DNA from: CAWJKP01 sp963843465
GTDB taxonomy: Bacteria > Planctomycetota > Planctomycetia > Pirellulales > Thermoguttaceae
Length of the DNA stretch: 64,000 nucleotides
NCBI GenBank assembly: GCA_963843465.1
Contig: CAWJKP010000005.1
Coordinates: 634,711 to 698,710, forward strand
Direction of reading: 5' to 3'
Each line of letters opens with the position of its first letter. The stretch's first letter is position 1. Shown one piece after another: positions 1 to 10,800 of this stretch. The notes below the pieces were generated by a model, which was not told the DNA's origin, did no database searches, and worked only from the letters and a program-made list of their open reading frames with translations. The position numbers and the translations under genes were made by a program.

Positions 1-858
1 GAACTGCAAGGACGGCCGCGTGGGCCAATGTAAGACGTGCCTCCTGAAGAAACAACAGGCACGCAAAGCCGGTTGGCGAGCCAACGGTTACGATCGACCT
101 GCGACGAAGACTTGTGCCTACTGCGGGAAACCAAAGGCAGCCGACGAGTTTAACCATGACTTCGGCTCGTGGGATAGCCTGTCTCCAGGCTGTAAGGTCT
201 GCAACAGGGAGCGTCGGCAGGTCTACCATTTTCGGAAATCCTACGGCATGGAGCCTGGTGACTACGAGGCAATGCTTGAGCAACAGGGCGGTAGGTGCCT
301 CATTTGCGGCAGGACTGACCCCGGCTCGAAGGGTCGGTTTCACGTAGACCATGACCATGACACCGGCCGGGTGCGCGGGCTGCTATGTGAGCGATGCAAC
401 ATCGGCATCGGTTATTTCAGCCTGCCGGCGCACCTTGTAAAGGCAGCGATTTACTTGCGGTCCTTTTCCGCAACGGACAAACAGAATCCAGGAGACTGAC
501 CGTGGTTGTTGAGTATATTACAAACATCGTTGAGGTCAGGCATCCTTCCTACCTCAGCTCGCTCTTGGACTGGAGGAAATGGCGGATTACTTACAACGGT
601 GGTGAGTAAAGATTGCTCACTCGCACGGCAACGTGTGACGCAGAAACCTCGCTATATGCTGGAAACCCCGTGAATCCACCGGTACGCTTCGGCGTGACAA
701 TCTGTGTGGTGCGGACAATCAGCAGGAAACCCGCAAGGGGCTCCTCAACGACTACACGCGAGGCTCCCACGGGGATGAAGAGATAGTCTGGTCTGCATGG
801 CGACATGCAGAGGCGAGCAGAAATGACTCGCCCGGCACGCAAGTGTCAGTAACAAACG
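1..858 (+). ncRNA. Group I self-splicing intron (5' end outside window)
   Basis: Catalytic core elements are visible in order: P3 5' strand CCTCG (647-651), P4 TGCTG (657-661) pairing with CAGCA (720-724), the R element TCAACGACTA with P7 5' strand GACTA (750-754), P3 3' strand CGAGG (759-763), and the S element with P7 3' strand TAGTC (784-788). Two perfect hairpins follow: CTGCATG/CATGCAG around GCGA (793-810) and GCGAG/CTCGC (813-831). The stretch from the S element through the first hairpin closely resembles the phage T4 td intron from memory. A TGA at 824-826 closes the downstream portal frame, and the frame becomes coding again after about 855-859, placing the 3' splice site there. The whole core lies downstream of the encoded endonuclease, so that ORF sits before P3. 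The 5' exon is not in the window. Confidence 0.85.
2..499 (+). CDS. Intron-encoded HNH homing endonuclease, recombination endonuclease VII family (5' partial)
   Basis: The frame is open to the window edge and reads NCKDGRVGQCKTC before the first possible start (GTG at 20), which matches the N-terminal zinc-binding pattern of phage endonuclease VII-like proteins, so the true start is upstream. Further zinc ligand pairs are CAYCGK, CKVC and CLICG. The core motif FHVDHDHDTGRVRGLLCERCN near residues 110-130 is the signature of the endonuclease VII family (T4 gp49 relatives), whose members are often intron-borne. It is likely a DNA nuclease that promotes homing of the surrounding group I intron into intronless portal genes. 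About 165 residues are visible. Confidence 0.85.
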   Translation, partial: NCKDGRVGQCKTCLLKKQQARKAGWRANGYDRPATKTCAYCGKPKAADEFNHDFGSWDSLSPGCKVCNRERRQVYHFRKSYGMEPGDYEAMLEQQGGRCLICGRTDPGSKGRFHVDHDHDTGRVRGLLCERCNIGIGYFSLPAHLVKAAIYLRSFSATDKQNPGD

Positions 859-2590
859 CGACTTTCGCAAGCTCTACCTCCAAAAGATGTCTCGCCGCGA
901 GGATGACGCAGGATTTCAGGATCGCCTCAATATGACGCCGATCCCGGCCTTCGCCCGGCTGGCGATCAACGACGTTCGCAATGCCATCTTCCAGCGGATG
1001 CGGGACATCACGCGCCGCGGCGGTACGACATCCTATCAGGAAGCTGTCGCCGGGTTGAACTTGGGTGTGGACAAGCGCGGCCTGAACATGAACGCCTTTC
1101 TCGGCGTCAAGGTTCTGACCGATCTGCTCATCATGGGACGTGTCGGCATCTTCGTCGATGCGCCGGCCTTGACCGGGGAAGTGACCCTGGCCCAGGCGCA
1201 GTCGCGCGAGCAGCGGCCCTACGTCTACTTCTATCCTATCGAGGACATCCTGAGCTGGACGTGCTCGAAGCCCGAGGAGCCCACTGAGTTTCAGGCGATC
1301 TTGCTGCGGGACGTGGTCTTGAACTTCGACCAGCGGACCTACTTGCCGACCACCACGGTCGAGCGCTTCCGCATGTTGTGGATCAACCGCGAGACGGGCT
1401 TCGTCAACTTGCAGTTCCTCGACACCGACGGCAACCCGGTGGACCGCGACGGCAACCCGGGCGGCGTGATCGAGTTGGAACTGCGGCGAGTTCCCTTCAT
1501 CCTGCTCGACATCGGCGACAGCATGATTAAGGATGTCGTCAACCATCAGATCGCGCTGCTGAACCTCGGCAGTTCCGACGTGAACTACGCCTTGAAGGCG
1601 AACTTCCCCTTCTACGTCGAGCAGCGCGATCTTCGCTCCAGTGGTGCCCACTTGAAGCCGGCCGCGACGGACGGCACGGCGACTGCGGGCGGTCAACCGA
1701 GCGGCGACGTTGACATTGAGGTCGGCCCAACCCACGGCCGGTCTTACGACAAGGGCCTGAACGCCCCCAGCTTCATTGCACCGCCGTCCGAACCGCTTCG
1801 CGCGTCGATGGAGTTGCAGGACAGGCTGGCGGACGACATCCGTAAGCTGGTCAACCTGGCCGTGGCCAGTCTCGCCAGCCGACAGTCGGCCGAGTCGAAG
1901 ATCGTGGACAACCAGGGCCTTGAGGCCGGGCTGTCTTACATTGGCCTGATCCTGGAGAACGCCGAGCGACAGATCGCGGAGCACTGGGCCGCCTACGAGG
2001 AGCGGAATCCGCTCAATCGCCAGGTCGCCACGATCAAGTACCCGGATGTCTACAGCCTCAAGAGTGACGCCGATCGCGTGACCGAGGCGCAGAACCTGGT
2101 CAAGCTGATGACGGCCGTGCCGGGTCGGAAGATCAAACGCGAACTGGCCAAGTGCGTCGTGCTGGCGCTGCTCGGCGGCAAGATCAGCGTCGGCGATCTG
2201 GAAGCCATTGACGAGGAGATTGACAACTCGCCTTATACGACGAGCGATGTCAATACGATCGTTCAAGCGGTCGTCAACGGCCTGTGCGGCGAAAAGGTGG
2301 GCTCGATGGCCCTTGGCTTTGATGAGGATGAGCATCTTCAGGCCGCCAAGGATCATGCCGCCCGCGCGATCCGCGTGCTTCAGGCTCAGCAGAAAGTTGC
2401 CGGGGTACATGCCGGAGGGAGCGCAATTCCTGGTGTTGCAGGGACGGACCCGGCAGCGCGTGGTTTGCCCGACTTATCAGCGGACCCGAACAAGGCCCCG
2501 GTGGACGAAAAGGCGGCCAGTCAGGACCCGACGCTGGCCGACGATCATCGCCCGCGCGTACGGGGCAAGGGCAAAAACAATCAAGACTGA
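859..2590 (+). CDS. Phage portal protein, exon 2 (5' exon outside window)
   Basis: An internal ATG exists at 887, but the frame is coding upstream to the intron end, reading RDFRKLYLQKMSRRED, so the visible protein is the C-terminal exon of a split gene. The downstream text resembles DUF4055-type portal proteins: a helical N-terminal part, then LLIMGRVGIFVDAP followed by RPYVYFYPIEDILSW around residues 80-125 from the ATG. The portal forms the dodecameric DNA channel at one capsid vertex. The C-terminus is charged and probably disordered (DDHRPRVRGKGKNNQD). Scaffold and capsid genes follow after a fibre block. The family call rests on recognised motifs; the first part of the protein cannot be seen. 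Confidence 0.8.
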
Positions 2591-2639
2591 CCTTTGACCT
2601 TGCGAACTTTGCAGGGCCAACAACAGCAGGACCGCAACC

Positions 2640-2961
2640 ATGTTCGAGGTCAAAGAGACTTCGCCGGCCGGCGACTTGAAGTACGGCAACACGACGGTCG
2701 GTGTGACTGCGGTCCAAGTGTCGCCCAACAGCGTGACGTTGGTGCGCGGCCTGCTGCTGCGATCGCCCGGCGCGGCGGACCCGGTGCCCAACACGGATGT
2801 CATCTACGTCGGGCTGGCGAGCGTCACCGCGGACATGCAGCGCCACGGGCGGAATGCCCCTGGTCCCTGGCGGCATCCTCGAACTGCCGGTGGATGATCC
2901 CTCGCTGATCTATGCCATTTCCGGGACTCCCGGACAGAATTTGACCTGGATGGGAGTGTAA
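2640..2961 (+). CDS. Small conserved virion-region protein, frame broken near 2850
   Basis: Starts at ATG 2640 and reads MFEVKETSPAGDLKYG through GLASVTADMQ. Near 2850 the sensible sequence moves to another frame, reading ATGGMPLVPGGILELP and ending NLTWMGV at TAA 2959-2961. The combined product is about 107 residues. The break looks like one extra C in the stretch around 2843. The next gene starts 3 bases later. No domain is recognised; a small protein at this place may be a decoration or fibre-base protein. The frame break is probably a sequencing error. Confidence 0.6.
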
Positions 2962-2964
2962 ATC

Positions 2965-3867
2965 ATGGGGATCAGCTACAGCGAACCACTGGGGGCTGCG
3001 GGGCCTACCGGCCCAAGCGGCCCTTCCGGCGGCCCCACTGGCCCGACCGGGGCCACAGGCCCTTCCGGTGCCGCGGGCCGCATCGGTCCGACCGGGGCCA
3101 TCGGGCCCACAGGTCCCACGGGTGCCGGGGCCACCGGCGCTACCGGACCGAGCGGCCCGACTGGGTTGACCGGCCTTGATGGCGCGACGGGCCCGACTGG
3201 TCCCTCTGGCGCACAAGGTGCTACAGGACCCGCTGGCCCGACAGGCGTCGGGGCGACCGGACCCTCCGGCGTGCAAGGCGTTGCCGGCCCCTCGGGCCCG
3301 CAAGGCGGAATCGGCGAGACAGGGCCCGATGGCGCGACTGGCCCGAGCGGACCGATCGGAGCGACTGGCCCGAGTGGCGGCCCGACCGGACCAACAGGCG
3401 CTGACGGCGCGACAGGGCCGACAGGACCGGCAGGCGCTGACGGCGCGACAGGACCGACAGGTGCTGGAGCTACGGGCGCAACCGGGCCATCAGGACCCGC
3501 GGGCGCGACCGGACCGACAGGTGCGGGAGCCACCGGCGCGACAGGCCCGACAGGGCTTACAGGCGCGACCGGGCCGACTGGCCCTTATGGTCCTACTGGG
3601 CCCCAGGGCGATGTCGGCGATCTCGGTGACACAGGACTAACTGGGGCCACCGGCCCGACTGGTCCCCGTGGCGCTACCGGCCAGATTGGTGCGACGGGCC
3701 CGAAAGGGGCCACCGGCCCGAGTGGTGGCCCGACAGGTGCGACAGGGGCCACTGGCCCAACCGGTCCAAGTGTCGGTCTGCCGGCCGCACCCGGAGGGAC
3801 GAGTTCGTGCTACTACCTGAGTGCAGACAGCGAAGGTGTTCTGAGCTGGCAAACGTTTACACCGTAG
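2965..3867 (+). CDS. Collagen-like fibre protein (300 aa)
   Basis: After a short N-terminus (MGISYSEPLGAAG) almost the whole protein consists of G-x-y triplets, mainly GPTGPTGAT and GPSG types, to about residue 270. It ends in a short non-collagen tail, LPAAPGGTSSCYYLSADSEGVLSWQTFTP. Phage collagen-like proteins form trimeric triple helices in tail fibres and related appendages. The tail segment resembles the 'GxLSWS' joints in the much larger fibre gene that follows (TNGAGVLSWSAPG), so the two are likely parts of the same appendage. The frame is intact, unlike its neighbour. ATG 2965 follows the previous stop by 3 bases. Confidence 0.85.
   Translation: MGISYSEPLGAAGPTGPSGPSGGPTGPTGATGPSGAAGRIGPTGAIGPTGPTGAGATGATGPSGPTGLTGLDGATGPTGPSGAQGATGPAGPTGVGATGPSGVQGVAGPSGPQGGIGETGPDGATGPSGPIGATGPSGGPTGPTGADGATGPTGPAGADGATGPTGAGATGATGPSGPAGATGPTGAGATGATGPTGLTGATGPTGPYGPTGPQGDVGDLGDTGLTGATGPTGPRGATGQIGATGPKGATGPSGGPTGATGATGPTGPSVGLPAAPGGTSSCYYLSADSEGVLSWQTFTP
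2998..3780 (+). repeat. Collagen-like G-x-y repeat array 1
   Basis: About 87 G-x-y triplets coded mainly by GGN-CCN-ACN and GGN-GCN-ACN. Proline and threonine dominate the x and y positions, as in many bacterial and phage collagens that use threonine in place of hydroxyproline. Confidence 0.9.
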
Positions 3868-3894
3868 TTGTGACCGTGGGACGGGAGTGAAGTC

Positions 3895-4867
3895 ATGGAT
3901 TTCTATATGAGCACTCCCGGTGAAGAAGGTCCCACTGGTCCGGCCGGCGGACCTACCGGCGCGACCGGACCCCAGGGGGCCACAGGTGCGACAGGCCCGA
4001 GCGGCGCGACAGGCTCTGAAGGGGCAATAGGTGTGGCGGGTTTACCGGTGCAACAGGTCCGCAGGGTGCACAGGCGCGACAGGTCCTATTGGGCCTTTGG
4101 GTCGATGTGGCCCGACAGGGCCCACTGGTCCGACCGGCGCTGGCGTGACCGGAGCCACAGGCGCGACGGGCCCCACGGGGCCACAGGGCATCCCAGGCGA
4201 TGTCGCGGGCATCGGAGCCACGGGAGCTACTGGGCCAATTGGTTCTACAGGCCCGTCAGGCAGCAACGGCTCTGATGGAGCAACTGGGTCCACAGGGGCG
4301 ATAGGTCCGTCAGGCAATGACGGCATTATGGGGGCCACAGGGCCGACAGGTCCGACAGGGGCCACTGGTCCGACTGGTATACAGGGAATTGCGGGAATCA
4401 CCGGCCCGACAGGCGTGGGCGTTACCGGCGCAACGGGAGCCACAGGCCCGGTTGGACCCACGGGTCCGACCGGCACCGCGGGCAGTGATGGTGCGGTTGG
4501 AGTGACCGGGGCCACCGGCCCGACAGGCGTCGGCAGTCACTGGCGCGACGGGAGCCACAGGCCCGGTTGGGTCCACGGGTCCAACCGGCACCGCGGGCAG
4601 CGATGGTGCGGTTGGAGTGACCGGGGCCACCGGCCCGACAGGCGTCGGCGTCACTGGCGCGACGGGAGCCACAGGCCCGGTTGGACCTACGGGTCCAACC
4701 GGCACCGCGGGCAGCGATGGTGCGGTTGGAGTGACCGGGGCCACCGGCCCAACAGGCGTCGGCGTTACGGGCGTGACTGGAGCCACAGGCCCGGTTGGAC
4801 CTACGGGCCCAACCGGCACCGCGGGCGGCATGGGCGTTACCGGGGCCACCGGCCCAACAGGTGTTGA
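3895..4867 (+). CDS. Fibre locus, first collagen segment (two readable frames)
   Basis: The start codon is ATG 3895. Collagen triplets run in the first frame to about 4040. From about 4075 they continue in the frame opening at 4031 (GATGPIGPLGRCGPTG) to about 4530, where an extra A in GGCAGTCAC, compared with GGCGTCAC in a sibling repeat at about 4645, ends the frame. This segment has the most varied triplets of the locus (GPQGIPGDVAGIG, GSNGSDGATG), whereas later arrays are near-identical copies. Confidence 0.6.
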
Positions 4868-7800
4868 TCACTGGCGCAGGCGCCACGGGGCCGGTATGGG
4901 GCCTACAGGCCCTACCGGCACCGCGGGCGGCATGGGCGTTACCGGGGCCACTGGCCCGACAGGCGTTGGCGTCACCGGCGCAACAGGAGCCACGGGCCCG
5001 GCGGGAGCTACAGGCCCAACCGGCACCGCGGGCAGTGATGGGCGTTGGAGTGACCGGGGCCACCGGCCCAACAAGCGTCGGCGTTACCGGCGTGGCTGGA
5101 GCCACAGGCCCGGTCGGACCCACGGGTCCCACCGGCAACGCGGGCAGCATGGGGTGACACCGGGGCCACTGGCCCAACAGGCATTGGCGTTACCGGCGTG
5201 ACCGGAGCCACGGGCCCGGTTGGACCTACGGGTCCCACCGGCACCGCGGGCGGCATGGGCGTTACTGGGGCGACCGGCCCGACAGGCGTCGGCGTTACCG
5301 GCGCGGCCGGAGCCACGGGCCCGAGTTGGACCTAGTCACGGCCCGACCGGCATCGCGGGCGGCACGGGCGTTACTGGGGCCACTGGCCCGACAGGTGCTG
5401 GCGTTACCGGCGCGACCGGAGCCACGGGCCCCGTTGGACCTACGGGTGCAACTGGCGCTACCGGCCCCGGGCTCTCGGGACTGACGACTTATTGCACCCT
5501 GGTGGCGGCCTCTGCGACGACGGCCTCCAATGAGTCCGGCTACGAGATGGAGCGGCAGTTCACGGTCAGCTTCGCCAACGGGGTTGCCAACCAGAAGTAC
5601 GACCTGTACTTCACCGGGCAGTTTGACGGCATCATCGAAGTCTACCTGACCTGCGGCTACTACTACTCCGACGGCATCGGAGAGATTATTCAACGCTTTG
5701 CCTTCGGTGGGAGCGGCACGGGCACCATTTGGTCCAATACGTCCCGCTGCATTGAGGCGATGGGCGGCACGCCTACTGAACTTGCCATCAGCGGGATCAC
5801 TTGGGACGCCAGCAATAGTCGCTGGCGCATCCAGATCATGCATCGCACGACCAATGGCAACAATACCTTCATCCTTGTGAAAGGATTCGCCCAGGATTCG
5901 ACGACGCAAGGGGCGTTCCAGTCGATGGGCGTCAGCGCGGTCTACACGACCGACACGACGGTGTGGCCCGCGCCCGCAGTGCAATCTGGAGTCACGGGCA
6001 TTACTGCCGGCGAGGTGGTTTACACCGCAAGCAACACGACGCTGACAGGCAGTTCCTATCTCACTTTCGACGGGCTGAGCATCCACACCGGCGGCATGGA
6101 CGCTGGTTTTTCTCAGAACACGCCCAACAACAGCGCGACGATCCGCAACTTCTATTTTCCGCGGACGGCGGACTTGCAGAATGGCTGGTTCCAGGATTAC
6201 CAGGACGAGTTCGCTTACATTGCCGCGTGGGCCAGTTCGGTTTCCGTGAGTCCTACACCTGACGGCGGCAGCGGTGTGGCGGTCCTCTTTCAAGATAATG
6301 CCAGCAGCATCGAGTATAACGCCGGCGATACCATCAGTTCGATTATTCTCACGATCGACTGCTCGAATGCGCCGATTCCGGTGCGATGCAATCAACTGTT
6401 TGCGATTGGCTTGACGTATCGGTCTGATAACGGGGCCGGCGGCAATCCGACGAATGTCCTGATTGAGAACTGGGACACGGTTACCAGTGCCTGGGTGACG
6501 GTCTACAATGCGGCCACGGCTGTTGCCAATGGGTATGCCAGTTGGGTGTCGCCGCTTTGGGCGTCACTGGTGGATACGGGTTATACGATCGTCAAGTGCA
6601 GGATCACGATGACGATGAACAATCCGCTGCCGACAAACTTTCGTTTGCAGCGTGTGATCCTGTACCATCCGACCTGTCCTTGGGATACTTTTCATCTTTC
6701 GATCGGCGGCGGCTCCCTCTACGGGAACCTGGTGCTAGCGGCGTCGGCACAGATTACCAGTGTCGGCCAGAACATTACGCTCGCTCCTGCCAGCGGCAAG
6801 AATGTCGTTCTGAGCGGCATGACATTCCCGAATACGATCGGCACCAGCGGCTATGTTCTTTCGACTAACGGCGCAGGTGTTTTGAGCTGGTCTGCCCCTG
6901 GCGCAGGTCCGACAGGCCCGACTGGGGCGACAGGCCCGACTGGAGCGACAGGCCCGGTTGGACCTACGGGTCCGACCGGCACCACGGGCGGCGTGGGCGT
7001 TACCGGAGCCGCCGGTCCGACGGGCGTTGGCGTCACGGGCGCAACGGGAGCCACAGGCCCAGTTGGACCTACGGGCCCAACCGGCACTGCGGGCAACGAT
7101 GGTGTCGTTGGAGTGACTGGAGCCACCGGGCCGACAGGCGTTGGCGTCGCCGGCGCGACGGGAGCCACCGGTCCGGTTGGGCCCACGGGTCCGACAGGCA
7201 CCACGGGCAGCGATGGGATGGTTGGAGTGACCGGAGCCACCGGCCCGATTGGCGTTGGCGTTACCGGCGCGACGGGGGCGACAGGCCCGGTTGGACCCAC
7301 GGGTCCGACAGGCACCACGGGCGGCGTGGGCGTTACCGGAGCCACCGGCCCGACAGGCATTGGCGTCACCGGCGCAACGGGAGCGACAGGCCCGGTTGGA
7401 CCCACTGGCCCGACCGGCACCGCGGGCAGCGATGGGATGTTGGAGTGACCGGAGCCACCGGCCCGATTGGCGTTGGCATTACCGGCGCGACGGGGGCGAC
7501 AGGCCCGGTTGGACCCACGGGCCCGACCGGCACCGCGGGCGGCAGGGTGTTGACCGGAGCCACCGGCCCGACAGGCGTTGGCGTCACCGGCGCGACGGGA
7601 GCGACCGGCCCGGTTGGGCCCACGGGTCCGACCGGCACCACGGGCGGCACGGGCGTTACCGGAGCCACCGGCCCGACAGGCATTGGCGTTACCGGCGCGA
7701 CGGGAGCGACAGGCCCGGTTGGACCCACTGGCCCGACCGGCACCGCGGGCAGCGATGGGGTGGTTGGAGTGACCGGAGCCACCGGCCCGATAGGCGTTGG

Positions 7801-10800
7801 CGTTACCGGCGCAACGGGGGCGACAGGCCCCGTTGGACCCACGGGTCCGACCGGCACCACGGGCGGCGCGGGCGTTACCGGAGCCACCGGCCCGACAGGC
7901 ATTGGCGTTACCGGCGCGATGGGAGCGACAGGCCCCGTTGGACCCACCGGCCCGACTGGCGTTACCGGCGACGGGGGCCACAGGCCCGGTGGGACCTACG
8001 GGTCCGACCGGCACTGCGGGCAGCGATGGGGCGGTTGGCGTTACCGGAGCCACCGGGCCGATAGGCGCTGGTGTTACGGGGGCCACTGGTGCGACCGGGC
8101 CCACGGGCTCGACCGGCACGACGGGAGTGACTGGGGCCACCGGTCCTGGACTTTCGGGACTGACGAAGAATTGCGTCCTGGTTGCAGGGTCAGCCACGAC
8201 GGCAACGAACTTGTCCGGCTACGACATGGAGCAGCAGCTCTCCATGAGCTTCCCCGGCTCGGTCAGCTATCAGAAGTGTGACCTGTACTTCAGCGGACAA
8301 TTCCAAGGCACGATTGAGGTTTACTTGACGGGCGGCGACTCCGGTAACTCTGCTGACGGCGTGGTTATTCAACGCTTTGGAATCGGTGTGACCAGTGGCG
8401 GTTCCTTCTGGACGAATGCAACCCGCTGCGTTGAGGCATTGGGTGATACGCCCAATGAGTTTGCCGTCAGTGGCGTGACCTGGGATGCCACGAACAGCCG
8501 CTATCGCATCCAGATCATTCATCGGACGACAAATGCCAACACGGCATTCCTGATCGTGCGGGCGTTTGCTGAGGATGCAACGTCCCAGACGACGTTCAAC
8601 ACGATGGGGCTCGGCGCGATCTATACGACCGATACGACGGTCTGGGCTGCGCCGGCGCGGGACCCGGGGCCCACCGGCCCACAGGACCGACTGGACCGAT
8701 CGGGCCGACAGGCCCAACAGGGGCCACCGGCCCGACAGGTGTTGGTGTCACCGGCGCGACAGGCTCGACAGGGGCCACCGGCCCGACAGGCGCTGGCGTC
8801 ACTGGTGTGACCGGAGCCACAGGCCCGAGCGGACCAAGTGGTCCGACCGGCACTGCGGGCGGCACGGGCTACCGGGGCCACCGGCCCTGGGCTTTCAGGA
8901 CTGGTAAAGAATTGCAACCTGTTTGCGGCTTCGGCCACGACGGCGGCAGACTCCCTCGGCTATGCGATGGAACAGGATTTCACGGTGGCCTTCGCGGACG
9001 GGGTTGCCAACCAGAAGTACGACTTGTACTTCACGGGAGAGTTCAATGGCGTGATTGAAGTCTACATGGCTTCCGGCTATTGGTACTCGGATGGCATTGG
9101 AGAGGTCGTCCAACGCTATGCGTTTGGCGGAAACTCCGCCGGGGCTGCGGTCTGGCTCAATACAGCACGCTGCATTGAGGCGATCGGCAACACGCCTAAT
9201 GAACTGGCCATTAGTGGAATCACCTGGGACGCTACGAACAGCCGTTGGCGCATTCAAATTGTCCATCGCACTTCGCATGGCAACTACACTTTCCTCATCG
9301 TGCGAGCGTTTGCCCAGGATTCAGTATCCCAGGCGGCGTTCAATACGATGGGCGTCAGCGCAGTCTACACGACCGACACGACGGCGTGGCCTGCGCCCGT
9401 GGTGCAATCGGGAGTCATGGGTTTTGCCTCTGGCTCCATTCCCTACGCCGCAAGCGACACGACGCTGACCAGCAGCTCGAATCTCACCTTCGACGGGCTG
9501 AGCATCCACACCGGCGGCATGAACGCCGGCTTTTCTCAGGCCACGCCTAACCAAAGTGCGGTCATCACCAACTTCTATCTTCCGCGGACGGCGGACTTGG
9601 CAAACGGCTGGTTCCAGGATTACCAGGACGAGTTCGCCTTTCTGGGCGATTGGGCTACCTCGGCTTCCGCGAGTCCTGCGCCTGCCAGCGGCGTGATCGA
9701 GAATGTTTTTCAGGACGACAGCAGTTGCATCGTCTACAACAGCGGCGACACGATCAGTTCGATCGTCCTTACGATCGACTGCTCGAACGCCCCGATCACA
9801 GCCAAGGGAAACGGCAACTACTCTCTAGGTCTGACGTTTCGGTCCGATCCAGGGGTCAGCCCTAATCCGACGAACGTCCTGATCGAATGCTGGGACAGTA
9901 CCGTTAGCGCCTACGTGACGAGCTACAATGCGGCCGTGATACTTGGAGGCGGCTATGCTACCTGGGTGTCGCCCGCTTGGGCAGGGCCGGTGAACTCAAG
10001 CTACCAGATTATCAAGTGCAGGATTACTTTGACGGTGCCCAATCCGCTGCCGTCGGCCTTGCGCCTGCAACGGGCCATCCTTTACCATCCGACCTGCCGC
10101 TGGGATACCTTCCACCTTTGGGTCGGCGGCGGCAGCCTTTACGGGAATCTCACGCTGGCGTCGGGGGCGCAGCTTGCCAGCGCCGGCCAAAACCTTGTAC
10201 TTGCTCCGGCTGGCGGCTACAACGTCGTCCTCAGCGGCATGACGTTCCCCAATACCAACGGCACCAGCGGCAACGTCCTGACGACCAATGGCTCCGGCAC
10301 CCTGAGCTGGTCTACGGCCCTTTCGGGGCTAACAGCATACTGCACCGTCTTTGCCACCTCGGCCACGACGGTGACGAACCTGCTCGGCTACACGATGGAG
10401 AAGCAATTCCAGGTCTCCTTTCCCAACGGAGTCGCCAATCAGAAGTTTGACTTGTACTTCACTGTTCCGTCTGGGGGCCAGTTCAATGGCGTGATCGAGG
10501 TCTATCTGGAGTGCGGCTATGGCTACTCCAATGGCATGGGAGAGATCATCCAGCGCTTTACCCTTGGCTGTAATGACACCGGCACCATTTATCTCAATAC
10601 GAGCCGGTGCGTCGAGTCGATGGGCAACACGGCAAATGAACTGGCCGTCAGTGCCCTCACCTGGGACGCCACCAACAGCCGTTATCGCATTCAGATCGTG
10701 CATCGTACCAGCAACGGCAACCCGAGCTTACATGGTTGTTCGCTGCTATGCCACGGCCACAGCGACCCAGGCGGCCTTCGCCACCCTCGCTGTGACTGCG

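Noticed and set aside
752..2410. Long minus-strand open frame of 552 codons opposite the portal gene
   Set aside because: It is a shadow of the high-GC portal coding frame, with low-complexity Arg/Val/Leu-rich text and no family motifs.
6904..8150. CRISPR array suggested by regular repeats
   Set aside because: Units of 108/117 bases are in-frame collagen codons with no spacer diversity.
2976..8197. Minus-strand proline/valine-rich frames (VGPVAPVAPV type) along the collagen arrays
   Set aside because: They are the reverse complement of G-x-y coding repeats; repeats in one strand always create such frames.
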